A stretch of DNA of 64,000 nucleotides from Myxococcales bacterium. Lineage in GTDB: Bacteria; Myxococcota_A; Polyangia; Polyangiales; Houyiibacteriaceae. The translations under genes were made by a program, and so were the position numbers. Shown piece after piece: positions 1 through 8,410 of this stretch. Position 1 is the first letter of the stretch. Every line of letters starts with the position of its first letter. Location: positions 1 through 64,000 of the forward strand of contig JAHBWH010000013.1 in NCBI GenBank assembly GCA_019637115.1, given 5' to 3'. Below the pieces are notes generated by a model. It was not told the DNA's origin. It saw nothing but the letters and a program-made list of their open reading frames with translations, and ran no database searches.

Positions 1-175
1 TGGAGGGGGGAGCGCGGAGTTGGGAGCGCGGATGGGGAGCGCGGATTGGGGAGCTTGGTGAGGGGGATTGGGGACAGCGGATTTGGGATTGGGGAGCGCG
101 GATGGAGCGCGGATTGAGGGGAGCGGGGGGGCGGGGGACCCTTTGGGGGCAGGGGCAGGGGCAGGGGCAGGGGAC
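1..175. repeat. G-rich direct-repeat tract
   Basis: About 175 bases of near-pure purine on this strand, built from degenerate repeats around GGGGAGCGCGGATTGGGGA. It ends in five G-runs spaced by CA (145-173), a strong G-quadruplex candidate. No coding potential is evident. It lies just past the stop of the minus-strand DUF692 gene. The same (GGGGCA)n motif recurs at 37995-38028 inside the rlmD-like gene. Confidence 0.7.
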
Positions 176-178
176 TTT

Positions 179-1009
179 TTACGTCGTTGCTGTGCGGAAG
201 ACGTCCGTGAGGCGTCGAACCTCGGCGAGCAGCTCGTCTAGCGTCGGGATGTCGTTGTCGCGCTCGAGCAAGACGGGTCGGGGGCCGATCCGGCGGAGGG
301 TGTAGTCGAGCAGCTCGTAGACCCCATCGGGCACGGGCTCGCCGTGGGTGTCGATGCGCAGGCCGTCGTGGCGCACGAGGTGGCCGGCGACGTGCATCTG
401 CACGACGCGCTCGGGGGGCACGAGGTCGATCCAGGCGCGGGGGTCGAAGCCGAAGTTGCGGCTGTTCACGTAGACGTTGTTCACGTCGAGCATGAGCCGC
501 GCGTCGGCGCGCTCGAGCACCTCCATGCAGAAGCGGGCCTCGTCGAGCGGGTCCTCCGAGAGCGGGACGTAGTAGCTGAGGTTCTCGAAGGCCACGGGGC
601 GATCGAGGACGTCGCGCATCTCGGTCAGGCGCGCGACGGCGGTCCGGACGGACTCCTCGGTGAAGGGGATGGGCAAGAGGTCGTGGACGTAGGCGCCGCC
701 CGAGCCGCCGAAGCAGAGGTGGTCGCTGTGCCACGGGGCGTCGACCTCGCGCACGAAGTCGCGGAGCGCGCGGAGGTAGTCGGGGTCGAAGCGCTCGGTG
801 CTGCCGAAGCCAAGCGTGAGCCCGTGCGTGAGCGCGGGGTAGCGCTCGAGCGCGCGCGCGAGGTTCGAGCGGTAGAGCCCGCCGCGCCCCACGTAGTTCT
901 CGGGGTGCACCTCGATGAACACGACCTCGTCGGGCCGCCGCTCGAGGAACTCTCGCGCCATCGCGACCCGGAAGCCGAGCCCGACGCCGACCGGGAATTC
1001 GTACGCCAT
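179..1009 (-). CDS. DUF692 multinuclear non-haem iron oxidase (MbnB/TglH/BufB-like)
   Basis: 276 aa, the usual length for the DUF692/MNIO family, TIM-barrel enzymes that bind two or three irons and oxidise cysteine-containing peptides (MbnB in methanobactin, TglH in 3-thiaglutamate, BufB in bufferin biosynthesis). Likely metal ligands are all present: the E-V-H-P-E-N block (H35, E37), H-S-D-H-L-C-F (H94, H97), F-E-N-L (E142), L-D-V-N-N (D175), M-H-V-A-G-H (H206, H210) and a late H222. Start ATG at 1007-1009. Family members usually sit beside a DUF2063-type partner and a small substrate gene. Neither is visible in the 600 bases upstream, and downstream the window ends after G-rich DNA. The family call is firm; the substrate is unknown. 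Confidence 0.93.
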   Translation of the reverse strand: MAYEFPVGVGLGFRVAMAREFLERRPDEVVFIEVHPENYVGRGGLYRSNLARALERYPALTHGLTLGFGSTERFDPDYLRALRDFVREVDAPWHSDHLCFGGSGGAYVHDLLPIPFTEESVRTAVARLTEMRDVLDRPVAFENLSYYVPLSEDPLDEARFCMEVLERADARLMLDVNNVYVNSRNFGFDPRAWIDLVPPERVVQMHVAGHLVRHDGLRIDTHGEPVPDGVYELLDYTLRRIGPRPVLLERDNDIPTLDELLAEVRRLTDVFRTATT

Positions 1010-1620
1010 CGGCCTGGCACCCTAGCAGCTTCGGCCGCGCGGTGCGCGAGCGGTGACCGCTACGACACCGCGACGACGCCGCCGCACGACACCACCGCCA
1101 CGACGGCACCGCCACGACGCTGCGACCCTACCGTCATGACGGCGCCCGAGGGCCGGTGGGCCAGAGCGACATGAGACCGACCGGAGGAACGGGTGCTTCT
1201 CTGCGAGCGCGCCCTCTAAGGCGACCGTGCGGGCGAAGAAGCGAAGGTGCCTCCGCGCAGCCAGAGGGTGACACGGTGCCAATCGCCAGGACCCGCGCCC
1301 CGAAAAAAGCCTGCCGGTCGGCGACGTTCGCGCCAACCACGTCGGCATGAAGGATCATCCAGCGCAGCACCATGCTTACGACCGACACGGTGGTCTCTCG
1401 AGGGCCCACGACGACCTCCCGTGCGAGCTCGGCGGGTACGAGTGGGCCGGCGATCAACGCGAAGACCGACATGAGGCTCCGTGCCACCATTGCGGTAGGC
1501 GCCGTCCCACCTGTCGGCGAGGACCCGAAGCATCCAAGCATCGGTCACGAAGGTGGGAGGACCGCTGAGTCGCTACGGCGGCGGGCCGGGCGGCTTTGCT
1601 GAACTGTCGAAGGTGAATCA
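1010..1620. other. 611-base stretch without a secure gene
   Basis: No reading frame here has recognisable homology. The best candidate is a minus-strand frame starting at ATG 1490 (M-V-A-R-S-L-M-S-V-F) and running to 1134. It has two hydrophobic stretches and could be a small membrane protein, or the remnant of one, since its last third turns into low-complexity Arg-rich sequence. A run of CACGAC/CGCCAC repeats at 1060-1125 looks non-coding. The stretch contains the promoter region of the DUF692 gene. Confidence 0.4.
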
Positions 1621-2169
1621 TCAGGCTCGCTCGTCGTCCCCCGAATGGATCAGGCGGCCATCCGTTGTTTCGTAGGCTGAGCGGAGCAAGAAGTCATCGA
1701 TTCTCCGACTCCAGATCGCCGCAGAGTTCGACGAAACAGTCTGGACTACGACGACCTTTCCGACACGGACCTGCCAGATCCAGGCTGCGCGACGTGTATT
1801 GACATCAGACAATTTGACTGGTCGACCCGAGCCGATCCGCTCCACTCGCATGGTGGAGAAACGACCGAGGCACTGATGGAGGAGCACCGTGCCATCCCGT
1901 GATGCACGAAGCTCAAAGCACACGAACTCCAGCGATTTAATGTATATGAAGAGCGCCATCGGGAGGAGCGGCGCGCACACGAGCCCGACGAGGGCCGCCT
2001 GAGTGATCAGGGTCGGCATCGAGCTGAAATTGACTGCGATCACATAGCTCGCCAGAATACACAAAGTGGCTGAGTATAGTCTCATCATCAGCGCCGACAA
2101 TTCGGTGGCCCGAAAGTCGGTGATGATGATGGATTCGTTCGCAGTGGAAGGGTCAGACAATCTAGTCAT
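1621..2169 (-). CDS. Hypothetical two-helix membrane protein
   Basis: 182 aa, family not recognised. Residues about 25-50 and 55-80 form two hydrophobic helices (A-T-L-C-I-L-A-S-Y-V-I-A-V and L-V-G-L-V-C-A-P-L-L-P), followed by a soluble C-terminal half rich in beta-prone residues, a layout seen in PH-like membrane proteins. Its ATG (2167-2169) overlaps the stop of the upstream gene as ATGA, so the two are translationally coupled. GC content and third-position GC are clearly lower than in neighbouring genes, suggesting recent acquisition. Function unknown. Confidence 0.75.
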   Translation of the reverse strand: MTRLSDPSTANESIIITDFRATELSALMMRLYSATLCILASYVIAVNFSSMPTLITQAALVGLVCAPLLPMALFIYIKSLEFVCFELRASRDGTVLLHQCLGRFSTMRVERIGSGRPVKLSDVNTRRAAWIWQVRVGKVVVVQTVSSNSAAIWSRRIDDFLLRSAYETTDGRLIHSGDDERA

Positions 2170-2444
2170 CTTCCCACAGTTCTATTCCAGACGAGATAGT
2201 CGAAACCCGCAGTAATTCCTGCCCCGGCGCCGCCTCCGGCAACTCCACCGATCATCGCTTCAACGATGTCGGCTCCGAGGTCTCCCTCGGACATAAGCCA
2301 TGTTGAACTCTTCTTTGCGAGTTCCCCGCGGACCATCAAACCCGCACCTAGCCCCGAAATCCAGAGCATACGGCAGATGTTCCGGCGCGTCGAATGGGTC
2401 CGGTGCGGGCGATGAAGCGAAGTGGGTCTCCCGCCAGAGATCAA
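2166..2444 (-). CDS. Small hypothetical Gly-rich protein coupled to the next gene
   Basis: 92 aa or shorter; internal starts such as the Met in M-L-W-I-S-G-L-G are possible. It shows an N-terminal basic stretch, a hydrophobic stretch, and a Gly/Ala-rich segment (G-G-V-A-G-G-G-A-G-A-G-I) of the kind that forms a tight membrane helix. It overlaps the downstream gene by the four bases ATGA. Base composition is atypically low in GC for the window, like its partner. The family is not recognised. Together with the downstream gene it could be a small transferred two-gene unit, but I see no toxin, immunity or phage motif. Confidence 0.55.
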   Translation of the reverse strand: MISGGRPTSLHRPHRTHSTRRNICRMLWISGLGAGLMVRGELAKKSSTWLMSEGDLGADIVEAMIGGVAGGGAGAGITAGFDYLVWNRTVGR

Positions 2445-2462
2445 AGATAGTCCCAGCCGACG

Positions 2463-2498
2463 AAAAAGCCCCTCTCGAGTGCTCGAGAGGGGCCTTCT
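2463..2498 (-). terminator. Rho-independent terminator of the lipoprotein gene
   Basis: A perfect 12-bp inverted repeat (GCCCCTCTCGAG at 2468-2479 and its complement at 2482-2493). Read on the minus strand it is followed by five T residues (2467-2463). It lies 22 bases past the stop codon of the large lipoprotein gene and is the clearest intrinsic terminator in the window. Confidence 0.85.
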
Positions 2499-2519
2499 CC
2501 GGGCGGGGGGGGGCCGCGT

Positions 2520-5276
2520 TCAGTTGGGCGTGAAGGTCAGGCGGTTGCCAGCGCCCGGGATGGCGGTGGCCTGGCTGACCCGAGAGCCATCAACGTTGCG
2601 GAGGCCGATGAAGGACGCGCTCGTTGCGGCGTGGCCCGGGCCGTAGACGAAGTCGATGCGGCCTGAGGTGTGGAGGACGACCTGCATCTCCACGCCGAGC
2701 GAGCCGCTGTACGATTGCCCGCGGTATTCCACCGTGAAGCGCTCACCGTCACGATGGACGCACGCTTCCGTGAGCACCAGATCTGCTGCGAGGGGTGCGA
2801 TCGCGTTGGGTTGGGCGCCGATGAACGAGCTGGTGGTCGCCCCGAAGGTGAGCCATCCGTTGGTTGCGACCACGAAGTCCGACACGCCATCGCCGAAGAA
2901 GGTGAACGGGAAGGCGCCACCTTCGTTCAGGTCGACTCGGGTCGAGAGGCCGTCGTCGAGCGCCGGGAAGAAGGAGTCGGGCGTGAACGAGAGGTTGGTA
3001 CCCGGCCCGCCTTGGCTGGCACATACGGACGTGAGCGCCTGCGCCGCGGTCGATTGCGTGTAGGGTGGGGGCGCGACCGAGACCGTCAGATCGAGCTCGC
3101 CGCCAACCTCGTTCCAGTCCCAGACGGCGAAGGCCACCCAGCCCGCGGCTGGGACGTCGTACACGAGGACCTCACCCTCGCCATCCAGACCCTCGTCCGC
3201 TTGCGCGAGGCTCGCGCCGAGGCGGCTGAGGACGTCGATCACGGGGTCGACGTCGTCATCGACGTTCGAGACGTCGATCGTCAGGATCGTGCTGGGCTCG
3301 GCCTCGACGAGGTAGCGGGCGAAATCGTCCGCAGGGACCGTCTCGCCGGGGCGGACGATGTCAGTGCCGGGGACCCCCATGCCGAGATCCGTGAACGGGA
3401 CGTTCGCGACGAGGACGTCGAAGGTCTCGCCGCCGGTCACGGCCGCCGTGTTGGTGAAGCTGACGAGGTATCGCGCCGCCGTACCGAGGCCGCGGACGAT
3501 TCGCTCACGCGGAAGCGTCGCGCTCAGGGTCGTGTTGTCGCTCGCCGCGAGCGTCCCGTCGATGACGCCAAACCCGCCGAGCGCGTAGAGCTGCATACGG
3601 GCCGTGGTGATGCCGGTGAGGTTCGAGACGCTCCAGGCGATCCATTCGGCCGTGGAGAGGTCGACCGTGAAGAAGGCCCGGGTCGCGGTGGCGAGCTCGG
3701 CCGGCGCGGCGGTGCCGCGCGTGAGCGAGGTCGGCGTGAGGTGGGTCAGGGTGGCCTGGACCGGGTAGGTCTCGCCATCGACGCCGTCCTCATTGTAGAA
3801 GCGGACGTAGTGGATGCCGCTCGTGCCCACCTGGAAGTAGCGGTCCGCGGTCGTGCAGCCGGCGCACAAGAGGGCTCCCATACCGGTCGGGTCGAAGACC
3901 GCGATCTGCGCGAACGTATCGCTGTCGGGGTTGCTGAGCTGGATCCGAACGACGTCACCCGCTGCCGCTGTGAAGTACGCGAAGCGGAAGAGGTCGTCAT
4001 CGTGGAGTACGTCGACGGTCGAGCCGTCCTCGGGCAGCGCGACCGCGCTGGCGTCGGTGAGCTCGAGCGAGAAGCGGGTGGACGTCGGCGAGAGGTCGTA
4101 GACGTAGTCGACGACGACGAGGACCCGCTCGTCGTTGCGCAGACCGAAGAGGGCGTCGTTGACGAAGCCCTCTTCGCCCTCGTTGGCGCTCGACCGGTAC
4201 ACGCCCGCGACCGTCGAGACGGAGGCCGCGACGAGGCTGTCGCGCGTGATGGGGTCGCCCGCGGTGTCGACCTTGCCGACCTCCGAGAAGAGTAGCTGGC
4301 CCTCGCTGGCGGTGAAGCTGTAGAAGGCAGGCGCACCGAACGTGCCGGTCACCGGCGTTCCAGGCGTGATCGCGCTCGGGGTCGGCAGCTCGCGGACGTC
4401 TAGCTGCACGAAGTAGCATTGGTTCGGCCCGCCAGCAGGAAGCCCAGTGAGGAGCGAGCGGGCGTCCGCCATCGCGAGGTAGTACTGGCCTCCCTTCGGC
4501 AGGAAGACCTGACGCGTCGCGCCGCTGCCGCTCAGGTCGAGCACGAAGCGCTGCCAGCCATCGTCCAGCAGGTCCTCGTCCTGCGCGAAGACGACCGCCG
4601 CGGCGTTCAGACCGCGGATGCCCTGGGTTCGGATCTCGAGGAGCGTCGGACCGGCGACCTCGAGGCCGAAGTAGTCGAGGTCGGAGTCGATTTCGCCATC
4701 GCCGTCGAAGTCGAAGGGTTCGATGCAGCCATAGACGCTCGACGACCCGCTCGCGAGGTCGATGATCTGCGCCATCGCGGCGTCGTTGTACGCCGGGTCG
4801 TTCGGCTCCGCGAGCTCGCGGACGTCAGCCATCGCCTCCAGCAGCTCGTCGGGGTCCACGCAGCTCGCGCTCTCGGCGACATAGACGAGGTCTCCTTCAC
4901 AGATAGCCTCGGGATCGGGGACGCACTCGCCGAGTTCGGTGTCGAAGATCGTGTTGCCGCCGCAGTACACCGAGCCGTCGGCGACGCACTCGTTGCCCAT
5001 CTGCATCGTTCCGGGCCCGCACTCGATCGCGGGGATGCACATCGCGCCCCGGCGAATGGTGCCCTCCATGCACTGCGCGGCGCAGCTACGTGTCTCGGGT
5101 TGGTACACCGTGCCGTCCGCACAGGCTGCGTCGGCCGGCAAGCACGCGCCCTCGACCTCGATCGTGCCAGTGCCGCACTCGAGGGAGGGATCGTCACCGC
5201 CGCAGCCAAGGGCCACGGCGAAGGTACCCGCGAGAGCGAGGCTCGCGAGCGAATGGGGGTGAACATGGATCCTCAT
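2520..5276 (-). CDS. Large Cys-rich surface lipoprotein with PPC-like beta domains
   Basis: 918 aa from ATG 5274-5276, the only start placing a signal peptide directly before the lipobox V-A-L-G-C (C25). Residues 25-140 are a Cys-rich block with repeated E-C-G-x-G-T-M/I motifs. At about 185-200 is a calcium-binding-like D-F-D-G-D-G-E-I-D-S-D stretch. The rest is a series of beta-rich modules resembling pre-peptidase C-terminal (PPC) domains, for example F-R-F-A-Y-F and Y-Y-L-A-M-A. The final 130 residues resemble the N-G-W-L-T-F-G type of module found in myxobacterial exoproteins. The mature protein should be a lipid-anchored outer-membrane or surface protein. It is monocistronic, with its own terminator just downstream. 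No catalytic motif is visible; an adhesive or binding role is inference. Confidence 0.85.
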   Translation of the reverse strand: MRIHVHPHSLASLALAGTFAVALGCGGDDPSLECGTGTIEVEGACLPADAACADGTVYQPETRSCAAQCMEGTIRRGAMCIPAIECGPGTMQMGNECVADGSVYCGGNTIFDTELGECVPDPEAICEGDLVYVAESASCVDPDELLEAMADVRELAEPNDPAYNDAAMAQIIDLASGSSSVYGCIEPFDFDGDGEIDSDLDYFGLEVAGPTLLEIRTQGIRGLNAAAVVFAQDEDLLDDGWQRFVLDLSGSGATRQVFLPKGGQYYLAMADARSLLTGLPAGGPNQCYFVQLDVRELPTPSAITPGTPVTGTFGAPAFYSFTASEGQLLFSEVGKVDTAGDPITRDSLVAASVSTVAGVYRSSANEGEEGFVNDALFGLRNDERVLVVVDYVYDLSPTSTRFSLELTDASAVALPEDGSTVDVLHDDDLFRFAYFTAAAGDVVRIQLSNPDSDTFAQIAVFDPTGMGALLCAGCTTADRYFQVGTSGIHYVRFYNEDGVDGETYPVQATLTHLTPTSLTRGTAAPAELATATRAFFTVDLSTAEWIAWSVSNLTGITTARMQLYALGGFGVIDGTLAASDNTTLSATLPRERIVRGLGTAARYLVSFTNTAAVTGGETFDVLVANVPFTDLGMGVPGTDIVRPGETVPADDFARYLVEAEPSTILTIDVSNVDDDVDPVIDVLSRLGASLAQADEGLDGEGEVLVYDVPAAGWVAFAVWDWNEVGGELDLTVSVAPPPYTQSTAAQALTSVCASQGGPGTNLSFTPDSFFPALDDGLSTRVDLNEGGAFPFTFFGDGVSDFVVATNGWLTFGATTSSFIGAQPNAIAPLAADLVLTEACVHRDGERFTVEYRGQSYSGSLGVEMQVVLHTSGRIDFVYGPGHAATSASFIGLRNVDGSRVSQATAIPGAGNRLTFTPN

Positions 5277-5435
5277 TCGCCGATGTGAACTCTCTTTCGA
5301 GCCCGTCGTCAACGCGCGTTGTGAGCGCTTCAGTGTACGCATGTTGCGCATCCGAGCTCCGGTCCTGTGGGAGCCGCCATCGCGTGGCGGACGTACACGG
5401 CGACGCGCGGCGACTTCTGGTACCCTCCCGCGCCG

Positions 5436-7193
5436 ATGCGGGTGCTCGTCGCGGCTGCCACCCAGAGCTCGAGCGAGGCGCTCGCGGCGCCGCTTCGTGC
5501 GGCGGGGCACGACGTGCGCTTCGCCTCGCATGGGGGTGAGGTGCGGCGGATGCTCGCGGCGGCAGAGGTGGACGCGGGGTTCGTGGCGCGCCGGCTGCCC
5601 GGGGGGGACGCGCTGACCTATGGGCCCGCGTCAGTGCCGCTCGTGCTCGTGGGGACGGATCCGACGGATCGCGAGGTGGCGCGGGCTGCGCGGCTCGCGG
5701 GTTTCCTCGCGGCGCCTTTCCAGCCGGCGGAGGTGCTGGCCGCGCTCGGGGTGTCGACGCGCGAGACGCGCGTCGTGCTGCTCGCCGACGACAGCGACCT
5801 CGTGCACCGGCACGTGGGGGCGATCTTGGAGGAGGCCGGGTACGAGGTCGCTCGCGCCTTCGACGGGCAGCAGGCGCTCGCGCTGGTGCCGGAGGTGCGG
5901 CCGGATCTGGTGATCACCGACGTCGAGATGCCGGGGCTCGACGGCTACGAGGTCTGCCTCGCGCTCAAGCGCGAGCCGGCGACAGCGCACCTGCCCGTGG
6001 TCATCTGCTCGACGCTCGGCGAGGCGACGGATCTCGAGCGAGGCTTCGACGCCGGCGCGGACGACTACATCGTCAAGCCGGTGATCGCCGAAGACCTGCT
6101 CATGCGGGTGCGCGACCTCTTGGCGGAGAGCGCGCTCGGCGGGCGGGAGCGCGTGCTGGTGGCGGATGACTCGCCGGCGGTGCGGCACCTGGTCGCCGAC
6201 GCCCTGACGCGGCAGGGGTTCGAGGTGGTGACGGCGTGCGATGGGCGCGAGGCGCTCGAGAAGGTGAAGCGCGCCGCCGAGCCCTTCGAGCTCGTCGTGA
6301 CGGACTACGACATGCCGGAGATGACCGGCTTCGAGCTGGTGCACGCGCTCAAGCACGACGAGCAGGTGAAGGACACGCCCATCTTGATGCTGACGGCGCG
6401 CGATACGCGGCGAGACCGGGCGCAGATGCGGGCGGCGGGGCTGACGGCCTATCTGGTGAAGCCCTTCAGCGCCGACAAGCTCGTCGCGCTCGTGGAGCGG
6501 ATGCTCGCGGAGCGTCGGCTGCGCGCCTACAAGGACGCCTCGAAGCTCTACATCTCGCGGGGCGCGATGCGGGCGGCTGAGAAGCAGGCGTCGAGCGGGC
6601 TCTTCGGCTATCGCGCCGAGGAGGCGGAGCGGACGATCCTCTTCAGCGACCTCGCCGGGTTCACCGCGATGAGCGCGGCGATGAGCGCGAGCGACGTGGT
6701 CGAGAAGCTGAATGGCTATTTCGACGCGATGTGCCCGGTCGTGCAGGCGTGGGGGGGCGACATCGACAAGCTCATCGGGGACGCGATCATGGCGATCTTC
6801 GAGGACGACCCGGAGCAAGCCGAGGGGCACCCGCTGAGGGCCGTGCGCGCGGCGTGGGAGATGCAACGCGCGCTCGAGGTCTACAACGCGGCGATCGAGG
6901 GGGATCCGCTCGTGATGCGCATCGGGCTGAACACGGGGCCCTGCGTGCGCGGCGATCTCGGCAGCCGCTTCTTCCGGCGCGACTACACCGTCATCGGCGA
7001 CACCGTGAACCGCGCGCAGCGCCACGAGTCGAACGCCCCGAAGGGGCGTGTCTTGCTGAGCGCGGAGACCTACGCGCTCGTGCGCGAGCACGTGCGCGTC
7101 GAGGAGATGACGGGCATCCGTCTCAAGGGCATCGACGCGCCGGTGTCGGCGTACGTGCTGACCGGAATCGTGGGCGAGGACGAGGACTATTGA
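5436..7193 (+). CDS. Triple-receiver response regulator with class III adenylate cyclase domain
   Basis: 585 aa from ATG 5436. Three receiver domains (about 1-105, 112-230, 238-355) precede a class III nucleotide cyclase domain (about 395-560). Receivers 2 and 3 keep the acidic pair, phospho-acceptor Asp (D162, D290) and the K-P motif. Receiver 1 has lost the acidic pocket and acceptor Asp, so it is probably a pseudo-receiver. The cyclase keeps both metal Asps (D405 in F-S-D-L-A-G-F; D449 in I-G-D-A), the purine-selecting Lys (K445 in D-K-L-I-G-D) and the N/R transition-state residues (G-D-T-V-N-R). It should make cAMP under phosphorelay control. The stop overlaps the cheB start (TGATG), so the two are one transcription and translation unit linked to chemosensory signalling. 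Confidence 0.95.
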   Translation: MRVLVAAATQSSSEALAAPLRAAGHDVRFASHGGEVRRMLAAAEVDAGFVARRLPGGDALTYGPASVPLVLVGTDPTDREVARAARLAGFLAAPFQPAEVLAALGVSTRETRVVLLADDSDLVHRHVGAILEEAGYEVARAFDGQQALALVPEVRPDLVITDVEMPGLDGYEVCLALKREPATAHLPVVICSTLGEATDLERGFDAGADDYIVKPVIAEDLLMRVRDLLAESALGGRERVLVADDSPAVRHLVADALTRQGFEVVTACDGREALEKVKRAAEPFELVVTDYDMPEMTGFELVHALKHDEQVKDTPILMLTARDTRRDRAQMRAAGLTAYLVKPFSADKLVALVERMLAERRLRAYKDASKLYISRGAMRAAEKQASSGLFGYRAEEAERTILFSDLAGFTAMSAAMSASDVVEKLNGYFDAMCPVVQAWGGDIDKLIGDAIMAIFEDDPEQAEGHPLRAVRAAWEMQRALEVYNAAIEGDPLVMRIGLNTGPCVRGDLGSRFFRRDYTVIGDTVNRAQRHESNAPKGRVLLSAETYALVREHVRVEEMTGIRLKGIDAPVSAYVLTGIVGEDEDY

Positions 7194-8266
7194 TGTCGGG
7201 GCAGAAGCCGGGCGGGAAGATCCGCGTGCTCGTGGTCGACGACAGCGCGTTCATGCGCATCGCGGTCAAGCGCACGCTCGAGGGCGATCCGGGCATCGAG
7301 GTCATCGGTCAAGGCAAGGACGGGGCCGAGGCGGTGCAGCTCGTCGAGGCGCTGAAGCCCGACGTCGTCACGATGGACTTCAACATGCCGCGGATGAACG
7401 GCGTGGAGGCGCTCCGGGCGATCTTCGCGAAGCGCCCGGTGCCCGTGATCATGCTCTCGGCGCACACGCAGGAGGGCGCGCAGGAGACGCTCGACGCGCT
7501 CGCGGCGGGCGCGGTGGACTTCGTGCCGAAGCCCGACGGGGAGGTCTCGACGGATCTGAGCGGCGTGCGCGAGGAGCTGCTCCGCAAGGTGAAGGCCGCG
7601 GCGCGGAGCAAGCCGACCGCCGCGCCGGCGCCGACGGGCGCCGTGCGCGTGCGCGCGGTCGCGCCGAAGTCGATCGCGCCGCGGGCCCGACCGACGGGGC
7701 GAGGGAGCCCGCCGGTCGTCGTGATCGCGATCTCCACGGGCGGCCCCTCGGCGCTCGAGCGGGTGATCCCCCGGCTGCCCGCGAGCTTCGGCGCGGGGGT
7801 GATCGTCGTGCAGCACATGCCCAAGGCGTTCACCGGCGCGCTCGCCGCGCGCCTCGACGGGGTCAGCGCGCTGGAGGTGCGGGAGGCCGTCGACGGCGAC
7901 GTCGCGGAGCCGGGGCTGGTGCTCGTCGCGCCCGGCGACCGGCACCTCACGCTCGACGCGATGGGCCGCGTGCGCTTGACGGACTCGGCGCCGGTGAATG
8001 GCTGTCGCCCCGCGGCGGACGTGACGCTGCAGTCGGCGGCGCGGGTGCTCGGGCCGCGGGTCGCGGTCATGGTGATGACCGGCATGGGCCGCGATGGCGC
8101 CCTCGGCTCGCAGGCGGTGAAGGCGGCGGGCGGTCGTGTCTTCGCGCAGGACGAGGCGACCAGCGTGGTCTACGGGATGCCGAAGGCGGTGGTGGAGCGT
8201 GGGCTCACGGAGGCGATCTTCCCGCTCGAGGGCATCGCGCCCGCGCTCGTCGAGCGCTTCGGGTGA
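7193..8266 (+). CDS. cheB: CheB protein-glutamate methylesterase / deamidase
   Basis: 357 aa. A receiver domain (1-120, phospho-acceptor D62 in T-M-D-F-N-M-P) is joined by an Ala/Pro linker to the CheB catalytic domain. The catalytic triad is visible: S181 in I-S-T-G-G, H208 in V-V-Q-H-M-P and D301 in G-M-G-R-D-G. It removes methyl groups from, and deamidates, chemoreceptor glutamates. The start overlaps the stop of the cyclase gene, implying coupled translation. No cheR, cheA or receptor genes follow, so this is an orphan chemosensory pair or the tail of a dispersed cluster. Its 3' end, including the stop codon, is duplicated immediately downstream. Confidence 0.97.
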   Translation: MSGQKPGGKIRVLVVDDSAFMRIAVKRTLEGDPGIEVIGQGKDGAEAVQLVEALKPDVVTMDFNMPRMNGVEALRAIFAKRPVPVIMLSAHTQEGAQETLDALAAGAVDFVPKPDGEVSTDLSGVREELLRKVKAAARSKPTAAPAPTGAVRVRAVAPKSIAPRARPTGRGSPPVVVIAISTGGPSALERVIPRLPASFGAGVIVVQHMPKAFTGALAARLDGVSALEVREAVDGDVAEPGLVLVAPGDRHLTLDAMGRVRLTDSAPVNGCRPAADVTLQSAARVLGPRVAVMVMTGMGRDGALGSQAVKAAGGRVFAQDEATSVVYGMPKAVVERGLTEAIFPLEGIAPALVERFG

Positions 8267-8393
8267 GGGGTTGGGGATCGGCCGCGCCCGCTTCGCACCC
8301 CGGGGGGGCGGTCGTCCCGCTAGAGGGCGTCGCGCCCGTGGCTCGTCGGGCGCTTCGGGTGATGGGGTGGGGCTCGACCTCGCGCGCTTCCGC
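8217..8393 (+). repeat. Direct duplication of the cheB 3' end including its stop
   Basis: The last 50 bases of cheB plus about 32 bases of trailer (8217-8298) recur at 8312-8393 with a 95-base period, at roughly 80-85% identity. Both copies contain the in-frame TCGGGTGA terminus. The second copy is not translated as part of cheB and occupies the gap before the next gene. Confidence 0.8.
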
Positions 8394-8410
8394 GATAGCC
8401 TCCGCCGACC

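Noticed and set aside
1134-1490. Partner or substrate gene for the DUF692 enzyme
   Set aside because: Hydrophobic at first, but it has no DUF2063-like or Cys-rich peptide features and its tail is low-complexity.
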